Assembly: GCA_005883085.1 (NCBI GenBank)
Contig: VBAY01000066.1
Location: forward strand, 1-10,929
DNA: 10,929 nt
Reading direction: 5' to 3'
Origin: Candidatus Bathyarchaeota archaeon
GTDB taxonomy: Archaea > Thermoproteota > Bathyarchaeia > 40CM-2-53-6
Position 1 is the stretch's first letter; each line of letters begins with the position of its first letter. Made by a program: the position numbers and the translations under genes. This document shows, piece by piece, positions 1 through 6,824 of the stretch. The notes beneath the pieces are model-generated. The model was not told where the DNA came from, did not search any database, and saw only the letters and a program-made list of their open reading frames with translations.

Positions 1-708
1 GGAGGATCCCTTGGAAGAGACTCGGCCACTGGGAAGGGAGTCGCGGTCACTGTTGAGGAAGCCGCTAGACATCTCAAGATCGACCTGAAGAAGGCAACCT
101 GCGCAATCCAAGGTTGGGGAAACGTAGGTTCCTTCGCCCACATGTTCCTAGAAGAAGCCGGAGTCAAAGTTGTCGCCGTCTCCGACTCGAAGGGAGGAAT
201 TCACAAGAAAACAGGTCTCTGGTTCAATGAGGTCGCAGCCTACAAGAAGAAGAACACGAGTATGGCGAACTTGCCGGCGTCCGAGAACATTTCGAACGAG
301 GAACTGCTAGAACTAGACGTGGACATACTGGTGCCTGCAGCCCTGGAGGACGTCATAACCGAAAATAACGCTCGAAACATCAAGGCAAAGCTAGTCGCAG
401 AAGGCGCTAACGGGCCGACGACACCGGAGGCCGATGATATCCTCTTCAAGAGAGACATCACGCTGATACCTGACATCCTAGCAAACTCTGGCGGGGTAAG
501 CACAAGCTACCTTGAATGGGTGCAGAATCTCCAACACCTCTGGTGGACCGCTGATGAAGTCGACCATCGTCTGACAGCGATAATGAAGAAGGCCTTTTCC
601 GAGGTTTGGAAGACCAGTCAGGAGCAGAACGTCGACATGCGTACTGGTGCCTACGTCTACGCTATCGGGAAGGTCCGAGACGCTATGGAGATCCGAGGCT
701 GGGTCTAG
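1..708 (+). CDS. gdhA: Glutamate dehydrogenase, C-terminal part (gene cut by the window start)
   Basis: Catalyses reversible NAD(P)-dependent deamination of glutamate to 2-oxoglutarate and ammonia in the cytoplasm. The reading frame is open from base 1, with no start inside the window, so only about the last 235 residues of an expected 410-420 are present. The visible part opens with GGSLGRDSATGKG, a conserved stretch at the junction of the substrate and dinucleotide domains. The Rossmann motif GWGNVG follows at residues 38-43 and SDSKGG at 61-66. Further on are the family signatures PAALEDVI, KLVAEGANGPTTPEAD and PDILANSGGVSTSYLEW. The N-terminal catalytic lysine region lies outside the window. 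The first ATG inside the frame (142) is internal and not a start. The gene converges on the ferritin-like gene with an 18-bp gap. NAD versus NADP preference cannot be settled from this fragment. Confidence 0.96.
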   Translation, partial: GGSLGRDSATGKGVAVTVEEAARHLKIDLKKATCAIQGWGNVGSFAHMFLEEAGVKVVAVSDSKGGIHKKTGLWFNEVAAYKKKNTSMANLPASENISNEELLELDVDILVPAALEDVITENNARNIKAKLVAEGANGPTTPEADDILFKRDITLIPDILANSGGVSTSYLEWVQNLQHLWWTADEVDHRLTAIMKKAFSEVWKTSQEQNVDMRTGAYVYAIGKVRDAMEIRGWV

Positions 709-726
709 AAAACTACTGCAATACCG

Positions 727-1197
727 TCAGTCTAGGAGCGCGGTGAGCTTTCGCTCCTCACGGGCTTCATCTGCCATAGCATCCATGGCCATTTTGTGAG
801 TGACCATGTCGGTATCCCGAGTCTTGCTCGCGAGCCGCTGGTAGAATTCAAGCGACGATCTTTCAAGTTTCAGGCTTTCCTTGATCATCGCCTTTAGATC
901 GTTTCCCCTCCGCGGGGGGTCCGAGTAAGAAAAGAAGGCCTTCTTCTCCCACTCAACCGGTTTTGATACGGGTACTCCTCCTAGTTGTATGATTCTTTCC
1001 ATGAATCTTGAAGCGTGATCCCATTCTCCGTCAGCCATTTCCTTGAAGAGCTTCGAGAGGGGCAGTGAGCTGATCCCGCTGGCTATCTTGCTCAAGTACA
1101 GGTATCGGAAGGCAGCCAAGGTTTCTCCGGCAAGAGCTTGGTTGAGGTCGTCGAGAAGCGTCGGTTCCTTCTTGACTGACAAGACTGGTCGAACCAT
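727..1197 (-). CDS. Ferritin-like / rubrerythrin-type diiron four-helix protein
   Basis: A 156-residue, mostly helical protein with ferritin-like carboxylate spacing. E25 lies in AGETLAAFRY, E58 and H61 form an EWDH motif (33 residues after E25, as in bacterioferritin), and E112 lies in KLERSSLEFY. The last helix carries DEAREER, where a second ExxH would be expected; E144 is present but the His position is Glu147. Such proteins bind non-haem iron, for iron storage or peroxide handling, but function is inferred from family only. The ATG start is supported by GGAGG seven bases upstream. The spacer between helices 2 and 3 (about residues 75-103) is longer than in classic bacterioferritin. The gene is divergent from the UbiA gene with only 46 bp between starts. 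It could be a Dps-like or rubrerythrin-like protein without a rubredoxin domain; no CxxC pair is present. Confidence 0.8.
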   Translation of the reverse strand: MVRPVLSVKKEPTLLDDLNQALAGETLAAFRYLYLSKIASGISSLPLSKLFKEMADGEWDHASRFMERIIQLGGVPVSKPVEWEKKAFFSYSDPPRRGNDLKAMIKESLKLERSSLEFYQRLASKTRDTDMVTHKMAMDAMADEAREERKLTALLD

Positions 1198-1243
1198 TGC
1201 GTAGCCTCCGGGAGTCTTTTTAGCCTTATTCCAAACAGCCAGG
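1198..1243. promoter_or_regulatory. Compact divergent start region between ferritin-like gene and UbiA gene
   Basis: The 46 bp must hold the promoters of both divergent genes unless one lies inside a coding region. On the minus strand a strong GGAGG ribosome site (complement of about 1205-1209) serves the ferritin-like gene. An AT-rich stretch, CTTTTTAGCCTTATT (about 1216-1230), is the only TATA-like material. It lies about 25 bases before the UbiA ATG, which would fit a leaderless UbiA transcript. The assignment is tentative because the box matches the archaeal consensus poorly. Confidence 0.4.
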
Positions 1244-2161
1244 ATGTTGTGGAAATCACAAAGCGGAATATTCTGGGGGCAGGGAACTCTGAGCGTGTCT
1301 AATCGTGCGACGTCAGCTCATTTGAGCGCGTACTTGACGCTGATACGGCCCCCAAATATCATTATGATCGGGCTTGGCGTCGTCATAGGTGAAGCGATAG
1401 GCCTCGGCGTGCTCCCGGGAATTCGAGAGGCCGTTTTCGGGTTCCTGACTGCTTCACTAATGATGGCGGGGACAATGGTGGCCAACGACGTTTACGATGT
1501 TGAAATTGACAGGGTCAACAGCCCGCAACGGCCGCTCCCTTCCGGAACGGTGAAGACCAGAGACGCGGTCGCGTTAGCAGTAACCCTCTCCGCCGCGGCG
1601 ATATTGTTCTCCGCGCTGCTCAACCTATGGACGTTTCTAACTGCGCTCCTCGCTCTTGCACTGATGGTTTACTATAACACGCGAGGAAAGAGAACTGGGC
1701 TGATAGGAAATGCGGTTGTAAGCTTCAACGTAGCTCTGCCATTCTTCTATGGAGGCCTCGCGGTAAATTCGATCAGGCCACTGCTCTTCATCTTCTCCGT
1801 GGTCGCTTTTCTCGCAAACTTCGGCCGGGAAGTCGCGAAGGGAATAGCTGACGTGAAAGGCGACAGCCTCCGTCAGGTCCGGACCCTAGCCGTCGTCAGA
1901 GGCGCCAAGTCTGCAGCGTTCGCATCTGCCGGATTATTCGTTGCCGCAGTTCTGCTCAGTTTTCTGCCACCGTTTCTTGAGAGTACTTCCTGGCTGTATT
2001 TTCCCCCAGTGATAGCCGCAGATCTCGGCTTTCTTTACTCAGCGTACAGGTTGGTAGGTAACCAGACCCCTGAAAACGTTCGTTCAGTCAAGGGTCATGT
2101 TCTAGCGTGGATGTTGCTAGGGCTTGTGGGTTTTCTTTTGGGTGGCACCGCTCTCCTTTGA
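1244..2161 (+). CDS. UbiA-family prenyltransferase, probable digeranylgeranylglyceryl phosphate synthase
   Basis: Integral membrane prenyltransferase of about 305 residues with some eight or nine hydrophobic segments. The first Asp-rich motif is NDVYDVEID (81-89), followed by the family run SPQRPLPSG. The second is REVAKGIADVKGD (195-207). Both bind Mg and the diphosphate of the prenyl donor. Among archaeal UbiA proteins this pattern best fits the enzyme that adds the second geranylgeranyl chain to geranylgeranylglyceryl phosphate in ether-lipid synthesis. That is inferred from motifs and from the adjoining mevalonate genes; another aromatic prenyltransferase is possible. The ATG at 1244 has no good ribosome site; the first 17 residues are not typical and a GTG at 1295 is an alternative start nearer the first membrane helix. 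The 3' end overlaps the end of the HMG-CoA reductase gene on the other strand by 45 bp. Confidence 0.88.
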   Translation: MLWKSQSGIFWGQGTLSVSNRATSAHLSAYLTLIRPPNIIMIGLGVVIGEAIGLGVLPGIREAVFGFLTASLMMAGTMVANDVYDVEIDRVNSPQRPLPSGTVKTRDAVALAVTLSAAAILFSALLNLWTFLTALLALALMVYYNTRGKRTGLIGNAVVSFNVALPFFYGGLAVNSIRPLLFIFSVVAFLANFGREVAKGIADVKGDSLRQVRTLAVVRGAKSAAFASAGLFVAAVLLSFLPPFLESTSWLYFPPVIAADLGFLYSAYRLVGNQTPENVRSVKGHVLAWMLLGLVGFLLGGTALL

Positions 2162-3445
2162 CTTGGACAAATCGAGCAGCAATTCTCTAGCTCGGTCCAG
2201 CCGGATCTTCCTTTCGGCGACCATCTTGTCCGCCACCAGGTCGATCAGATCTCCTTGAGCTCCAGCCATCGCGGCGATGTTTCTAGCGTGAAGAGACATG
2301 TGCCCCTTCTGAATTCCCTCAGCAGCTAAGGCACGCAATGCGGCCATGTTCTGCGCCAATCCAACCGAGGCCATAACCTCCCCGAGCTCGCGAGCCGTCT
2401 TTACGCCTAGGACCTTTAGGCAAATCTTCGCCATCGGATGCACGGCAGTAACTCCGCCGATGATTCCGACAGCAGCCGGGATCTCGATCGTCCCAACTAA
2501 GTTTCCATTGGAATCTTTCTTCCATATTGTAAGGGGGGAGTAGTGTCCGGATCGGGCTGCGTAGGCATGAGCCCCTGCCTCTATCGCGCGGGTGTCGTTC
2601 CCGGTGGCTAGGCAGACGGCGGTTACGCCGTTCATTACCCCCTTGTTATGAGTTGCACATCTGTAGGGGTCGACCACGGCAAACGCGTAGGCCTCGACAA
2701 TCCCGTCTACAATATCTTCGCCGCCTAGGGCTTCCTTCGAAACGGTCGTTGCAGCCTTAGCAATCCTCCTGTCCGCAAGGTTGGAGATAATCCGCAATCG
2801 GGCTTGGCCCTTCGAGATTTTTTCAAGCATCGGTGCCACAGCCTCGGCCATGGTGTTGACGACGTTGGCGCCCATGGCGTCGCGGCAGTCGACTAGAAGC
2901 TCGACAATGACCAACGTTCCGACTTGGCTCTGTAGGATTCTGACCCGGACGTCTTTTGCCCCGCCCCCCATCGTGACTAGAGTAGGATCCTGCTGGTTGG
3001 CTTTTTCGAGAATCTCTTTTCTTGCAGAGAGAATTTCTTTCTCAGCGTCTTTTGGCGAGGGACATTTCACGATCTGGATCTGACTGATCATCACAGGCTC
3101 AGTGCTGGTCGCTGTGAAGCCGCCAGTGGGTCGTGCCATCTTGGCCGCGTTGCTTGCCGCGGCGACCACTGATGGCTCTTCTATCGCCATCGGTACTAGG
3201 TAGTCTCTGCCGTTTACCAGGAAGTTCGTTGCTATGCCAAGAGGGATCGGGAACATGCTGATGACGTTCTCGATCATTCGCTGAGCGGTTGCGCTTGGCA
3301 TTGTTCCGTTGGCGAGGGTTTGAGCCTCCTCAGAGGTTAGACTTGCGAATTCTTTGACAATTCTTAGTCTCTCTTCCACGGGAAGCTTGTAAAACGAGGC
3401 AATGGTTGAGCTTCCTCTCAGAACGGGCGTTTCCAAATCTTCCAC
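2117..3445 (-). CDS. hmgA: Hydroxymethylglutaryl-CoA reductase, class II (bacterial type)
   Basis: Reduces HMG-CoA to mevalonate, the committed step of the mevalonate pathway, in the cytoplasm. The 442 residues align by eye with class II enzymes such as that of Pseudomonas mevalonii. Catalytic Glu90 is in EEPSVVAAASNAAK, Lys268 in THNKGVMNG, Asp284 in GNDTRA and His386 in SLHARNIA. DAMGAN (189-194) and GGFTATSTEP (108-117) are class II signatures. The Lys-to-Asp spacing of 16 equals that of the P. mevalonii enzyme. No membrane anchor is visible. The start is GTG, 13 bp after the isomerase stop, so it is the last gene of the minus-strand series. Most archaea carry class I; class II is known in archaea such as Archaeoglobus and Thermoplasma, where bacterial transfer has been proposed. 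The last 15 or so residues are Lys-rich and overlap the UbiA gene end. NADH preference is typical of the class but unproven here. Confidence 0.95.
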   Translation of the reverse strand: MEDLETPVLRGSSTIASFYKLPVEERLRIVKEFASLTSEEAQTLANGTMPSATAQRMIENVISMFPIPLGIATNFLVNGRDYLVPMAIEEPSVVAAASNAAKMARPTGGFTATSTEPVMISQIQIVKCPSPKDAEKEILSARKEILEKANQQDPTLVTMGGGAKDVRVRILQSQVGTLVIVELLVDCRDAMGANVVNTMAEAVAPMLEKISKGQARLRIISNLADRRIAKAATTVSKEALGGEDIVDGIVEAYAFAVVDPYRCATHNKGVMNGVTAVCLATGNDTRAIEAGAHAYAARSGHYSPLTIWKKDSNGNLVGTIEIPAAVGIIGGVTAVHPMAKICLKVLGVKTARELGEVMASVGLAQNMAALRALAAEGIQKGHMSLHARNIAAMAGAQGDLIDLVADKMVAERKIRLDRARELLLDLSKSKESGATQKKTHKP

Positions 3446-3458
3446 AATCTCGGTTCGT

Positions 3459-3992
3459 CTAGGCCTCTGTAAGACCTAGGTTTTCCTTTTTCAGCTTGTT
3501 AAACGCGATTGGAAACCATGGAGTATATTTCGCAGGATTCTTGTCCAAGTCCCTTTGGAGATCGGTGAGCGTGACCCATTTCCAATCGTCTACCTCTTCA
3601 GGATTTGGTTTCGGGTCTCTATCGTACTGCCCGACAAAGACATGGTCAAACTCGTGTTCTGTCAGGCCGCTCTTTGGGTCGGTCGCCTTGTATACAAAAC
3701 TGAAAGTCTCCTTCAGCGGAGTATCAAACCCCAACTCTTGCTTGAGCTTTCTATGGACCGCAGCTTCGAGTTTCTCGCCCTTGATTGGATGACTGCAACA
3801 TGGGTTGCTCCAGAGGCTCTGGAAGTGGTGCTTCGCCTTTGATCTAAGTTGAAGGAGCGCCTGTTTCTTGGAATTGAAAATGAAGATTGAAAAGGCTCTG
3901 TGCAATTTCCCGCCGTCACGATGAGCTGCTAGTTTTTCTTCGTATCCGATCGGGTTATCTTTCTCATCAACTAGAACTAAGATCTCAGGCAT
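3459..3992 (-). CDS. idi: Isopentenyl-diphosphate delta-isomerase, type 1 (Nudix fold)
   Basis: Interconverts isopentenyl and dimethylallyl diphosphate. The 177-residue protein has the type 1 residues at the spacing of the 182-residue E. coli enzyme. Metal ligands are H24 and H31 (in HRDGGKLHRAF). Catalytic Cys66 and metal ligand His68 lie in SNPCCSHP, the Nudix-box Glu86 in KLKQELGF, and the Glu pair E112/E114 in TEHEFDHVF. The ATG at 3992 is chosen because AAGGAG stands five bases before it and because the family begins near this point. A TTG at 4046 would add 18 very basic residues without a ribosome site. The gene lies 71 bp after the mevalonate kinase stop and 13 bp before HMG-CoA reductase. 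Many archaea use the unrelated FMN-dependent type 2 enzyme at this locus, so a type 1 enzyme here suggests gene replacement. Confidence 0.94.
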   Translation of the reverse strand: MPEILVLVDEKDNPIGYEEKLAAHRDGGKLHRAFSIFIFNSKKQALLQLRSKAKHHFQSLWSNPCCSHPIKGEKLEAAVHRKLKQELGFDTPLKETFSFVYKATDPKSGLTEHEFDHVFVGQYDRDPKPNPEEVDDWKWVTLTDLQRDLDKNPAKYTPWFPIAFNKLKKENLGLTEA

Positions 3993-4063
3993 TTTTCTCC
4001 TTCTCCGTTTGTCGAGGTGGGAAACGCTCTTTTTCTGCCTTTCCAATCCGAGTTATTCGGGAA

Positions 4064-5056
4064 CTAATCGACCCCGCCAAGATCAAGGGATACATTGTAG
4101 ACGGTTCCTCCCGCCTTTCGTAACTTTCTCGCAATATTCGACCGGGCATGGCTATCATCGCATACCGCTATGATACATCCCCCGCCTCCTGCCCCTGTGA
4201 GCTTGGCTCCGAGGGCCCCTGCTTTCCGGGCCTCAGCTACTAGTCGATCAAGTGCAGGAGTCGAAACACCAATCTGCCGTAGTAATTCGTGGTTTCTGTC
4301 CATCAGGGACCCCAACTGGTTGCGGTCTTCGTTTTGTAGAGCCTTCATCACGTCATTTGATATTGCAGTGATCTCGTTCAGGTGTTTCTGAAACCTGTCT
4401 GTTTGTTCCTGTGATTTCTTGACAACCGACTCCACCAACCCTTTGGTTGACCGGTGTGCTCCTGAGTCACATACTAGAATCGTTGGTGGTCGTTTGACGC
4501 TAATCGCCTTGATCTTTGACGGTTTCTTGAATTGAATGACTCCGCCGTAGATGCAAGTTGCTTGATCGACTCCCGAGGGTTGTCCATGAAGATAGTTCTC
4601 TGGGATGAAAGCTAGCTTGAAGATCTCTTCCCGGTCGAGTCGAGCACGCCTTGATTTCGCTACTGCTGAGATGGTTGCGACTGTGGTGGAGGCGGAGGAC
4701 CCGAGGCCTGCACCTATCGGAATCTGGCAGTTCGCATCGACATGGACGCTTCGGTCTCCGGTAGCTAAGTGGTCGAGCGTTGCGCTCGCGGCAAGGCGCA
4801 GAGGTTCTAGAAGTTCCTGATTCTCGCTCGCTGTTGACCTTTTGCTATCATCGTCGACTAGATGGAGGGGAATGTCGGCGGTTACTTCGATCCGCCCGCT
4901 CTGAGAAGGCCGCACCTCTATCTTGGAGTAGAGATTGACCGCCATAGCTACTGCTGGTGCGCCAAGAACGACAAATTGTTCTCCCGAGAGGATTATCTTT
5001 GCCGGTGCTCTGGAAGAGGCGGTCGATGGAGGAGTTGATGGCGAGGACGAGCTCAC
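4064..5056 (-). CDS. mvk: Mevalonate kinase (GHMP kinase family)
   Basis: Phosphorylates mevalonate with ATP. The 330-residue GHMP kinase has APAKIILSGE near the N-terminus (K20, E26), the phosphate-binding loop PIGAGLGSSAS (113-123), HGQPSGVDQATC with the likely catalytic Asp164, and the C-terminal KLTGAGGGGCII (285-296). PSGVD and the isoprenoid neighbours support mevalonate kinase over other GHMP members such as phosphomevalonate kinase. The first 16 residues are a Ser/Thr/Pro-rich tail. The usual GEH of the N-terminal motif reads GEQ (Q27). The start is GTG, overlapping the MEMO gene stop as GTGA. Archaeal clusters often follow this gene with isopentenyl phosphate kinase; none is found here, and the 71 bp after the stop are noncoding. 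The phosphomevalonate steps must be encoded elsewhere. Confidence 0.93.
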   Translation of the reverse strand: MSSSSPSTPPSTASSRAPAKIILSGEQFVVLGAPAVAMAVNLYSKIEVRPSQSGRIEVTADIPLHLVDDDSKRSTASENQELLEPLRLAASATLDHLATGDRSVHVDANCQIPIGAGLGSSASTTVATISAVAKSRRARLDREEIFKLAFIPENYLHGQPSGVDQATCIYGGVIQFKKPSKIKAISVKRPPTILVCDSGAHRSTKGLVESVVKKSQEQTDRFQKHLNEITAISNDVMKALQNEDRNQLGSLMDRNHELLRQIGVSTPALDRLVAEARKAGALGAKLTGAGGGGCIIAVCDDSHARSNIARKLRKAGGTVYNVSLDLGGVD

Positions 5057-5901
5057 TTCGTGAATGCGATCGCCGCGTAACCGACTACTGAACTCTTGTC
5101 CCCTGCCGTGTCTCCACTCGTCTGGTATGACAGCAGCTTGGCCTGTCTGGCTCCCAGGACCTTAGACGCGTGTGTGACGGCCGTGACGGGACCGTATCCG
5201 CACGCTGACACATGGTTGTCCTCGATGGTGTTCTGGAATTTTTTCTCGTCCATTTCGAGCACCGCCTTGATTGCTTCCATGTCCTTTTTCTTCGCTGACT
5301 CGTGGGGTTCGTAGTGGGTCCAGTCGGAAGAAGCGATGAGCATCGCTCCGGTCTCTGCGGAGGCTTTCGCGATTGCGTCGCCTATTTCCACGCTGGTTTC
5401 AAGGTCTTGGAGCATCATGCAGATCGGTACGAACTGGAAGCGTCTTGGATAGATGAATTGTAAGAAGGGAAGTTGGACTTCTATCGAATGTTCTCTCCTG
5501 TGGGCCTCCTCTTCAACATCGATTAGGCCTGATAATTTCGCAATCGAGGATGCCAGGGGCTTGTCGAGCGGAACTTCACCGAGAGGGGTTGCCCATTGCC
5601 CATCTGTCATTGTTGAGACGCCGCTCCCGTATCCTGTATGGTTTGGCCCCAGAATTATCACCGATTCTCTCAAGCCTGAAGTCGCCAAACTATAGTAGCT
5701 ATTGGCGGCGACGGGTCCAGAGTAATCGTATCCCGCGTGTGGGACAACGATCGCTACAAGCTGGTTGTCAGCCGTGCCCGGAATGGATGGTATTGATCTT
5801 GGCCCGAGAGGATGTAGGAAACAGTTGTGAATCTTGGTCCGAAGTGCGCCTTCAGTGTCGGGGTAGAAGGTGCCTGCTTGTGCGGGTGGGCGTGTTTTCA
5901 C
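5053..5901 (-). CDS. MEMO1-family protein (AmmeMemoRadiSam system protein B-like)
   Basis: Cytoplasmic 282-residue protein of the MEMO family, related in fold to class III extradiol dioxygenases. The visible conserved sites are the N-terminal PPAQAGTFYP, VVPHAGYDYSG (H55), GPNHTG (H88), HRREHSIEVQLPFLQ (133-147), SSDWTHYEPH (191-200) and CGYGP (C234). H55, H88 and C234 correspond to the metal-binding residues of human MEMO1. The biochemical role in archaea is not established. The gene is commonly found between rps2 and mevalonate kinase in archaeal genomes, and that order is kept here. It starts with GTG overlapping the S2 stop (GTGA) and ends by overlapping the mevalonate kinase start in the same way, so all three are probably translated in a coupled manner. 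Confidence 0.92.
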   Translation of the reverse strand: MKTRPPAQAGTFYPDTEGALRTKIHNCFLHPLGPRSIPSIPGTADNQLVAIVVPHAGYDYSGPVAANSYYSLATSGLRESVIILGPNHTGYGSGVSTMTDGQWATPLGEVPLDKPLASSIAKLSGLIDVEEEAHRREHSIEVQLPFLQFIYPRRFQFVPICMMLQDLETSVEIGDAIAKASAETGAMLIASSDWTHYEPHESAKKKDMEAIKAVLEMDEKKFQNTIEDNHVSACGYGPVTAVTHASKVLGARQAKLLSYQTSGDTAGDKSSVVGYAAIAFTK

Positions 5902-6578
5902 GCCTCTCCACCGGAAGCTCGTCCCATGGGCATGGCGGCAAGCTTCGTTTCAAAATCATCCACCGTCTGCGGAATTGTTCCGTCTTGTGGAAGTTCTCCT
6001 CTTTCACGTAGTACTTGTCTGGCGAGTAGCCAGTAGACAACGGCTAGGGCTCTCCGTCCCTTGTTGTTTACCGGGATCACGAAGTCGACACCAGCAAAGA
6101 CGTTGTCGGTGTCGCACAGGGCAATGACGGGCACCCCTACTGATGTTGCTTCTTTGATTGCTTGCCAGTCAGCTCTGGGATCTGTTACTAAGACAACCTG
6201 AGGTTCTGCGTGATGTGGCTGTAGAGGATTGGATATCAACCCAGGCATGAATCTACCAACTATCGGGACTGTCCTTGTGACCTCTGCGAACCTTTCCACC
6301 GGGGTCTTACCGTAAAGTCTAGATGACACGGCTAGCACTCTTCCTGGGTCGAATCGGCCCATGAATCTGGCGGCTATCCTGATCTTTTCGTTAGTGTCGC
6401 CAATGTTGAGGATGAATAGGCCGTCGGGTCGGACTCTGAAAATGTACCTTTCCATATCTACGGTTTTGATCCGTGTGCCTATGTGGAGTCCAGCGGCCAA
6501 GAGCTCTTCGAGAGAAAGGAGAAGATTTTCTGCTCTCGGTATTGCTTCCCTGTCCTCGATGTCTTGGCTTTCCAACAT
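5898..6578 (-). CDS. rps2: 30S ribosomal protein uS2, archaeal type
   Basis: Small-subunit ribosomal protein of 226 residues. It has the archaeal/eukaryotic S2 hallmarks: LLAAGLHIGTR near residue 35, then GKTPVERFAEVTRTVPIVGRF and the run FMPGLISNPLQPHH. VVLVTDPRADWQAIKEA, VPVIALCDTDN and VDFVIPVNNKGRRALAVVYWLLAR follow. About 30 residues form a C-terminal extension past the core, ending in a Gly/Ala-rich tail. The ATG start is preceded by GAGG four bases upstream and lies 10 bp after the rpoN stop. The stop codon overlaps the GTG start of the MEMO gene. In many archaea rpoK and enolase lie between rpoN and rps2; neither is here. Confidence 0.97.
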   Translation of the reverse strand: MLESQDIEDREAIPRAENLLLSLEELLAAGLHIGTRIKTVDMERYIFRVRPDGLFILNIGDTNEKIRIAARFMGRFDPGRVLAVSSRLYGKTPVERFAEVTRTVPIVGRFMPGLISNPLQPHHAEPQVVLVTDPRADWQAIKEATSVGVPVIALCDTDNVFAGVDFVIPVNNKGRRALAVVYWLLARQVLRERGELPQDGTIPQTVDDFETKLAAMPMGRASGGEA

Positions 6579-6588
6579 GGTTCCTCGT

Positions 6589-6813
6589 CTAAATGATCTC
6601 GGCTCGTTTCTTGGCTGAGACTTGGGGGTACTTTAGGAACTCGTCGATTATTTCGACGTGAGTTATGAGCATTCTTCGGCAGCAGTATCGTCGGATTCCT
6701 AGCTCGTCTAGTACTTTGATGGGTCTGTCGCCAGCCCTGACCCGGAGGTTGAACGTTTCCCACTTGTCGGCTATTAGTTTGCCGCAAGTGAAGCATCTTA
6801 CAGGGATGATCAT
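6589..6813 (-). CDS. rpoN: DNA-directed RNA polymerase subunit Rpo10 (RpoN)
   Basis: Small zinc-binding subunit of archaeal RNA polymerase, the counterpart of eukaryotic RPB10, which helps join Rpo3/Rpo11 to the large subunits. The 74 residues begin MIIPVRCFTCGK and carry RRYCCRRML, giving the four zinc ligands C7, C10, C44 and C45 in the usual atypical arrangement. Length is close to the usual 65-75 residues. The ATG lies 11 bp after the S9 stop, and the spacer is purine-rich on the coding strand with a weak ribosome site. rps2 follows after 10 bp. Confidence 0.97.
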   Translation of the reverse strand: MIIPVRCFTCGKLIADKWETFNLRVRAGDRPIKVLDELGIRRYCCRRMLITHVEIIDEFLKYPQVSAKKRAEII

Positions 6814-6824
6814 TTTTCTTTCTC

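Noticed and set aside
3993..4046. N-terminal extension of the isomerase from a TTG, adding 18 basic residues
   Set aside because: No ribosome site at the TTG, while AAGGAG stands at the right distance before ATG 3992, which also matches the family's usual N-terminus.
5550..6011. Long plus-strand open frame opposite the MEMO and S2 genes
   Set aside because: Antisense shadow of two securely identified genes; Ser/Arg-rich composition with no recognisable domain.
6479..6796. Minus-strand frame spanning rpoN and the start of rps2
   Set aside because: Alternative-frame shadow of both genes; the correct frames give RpoN and S2 cleanly.
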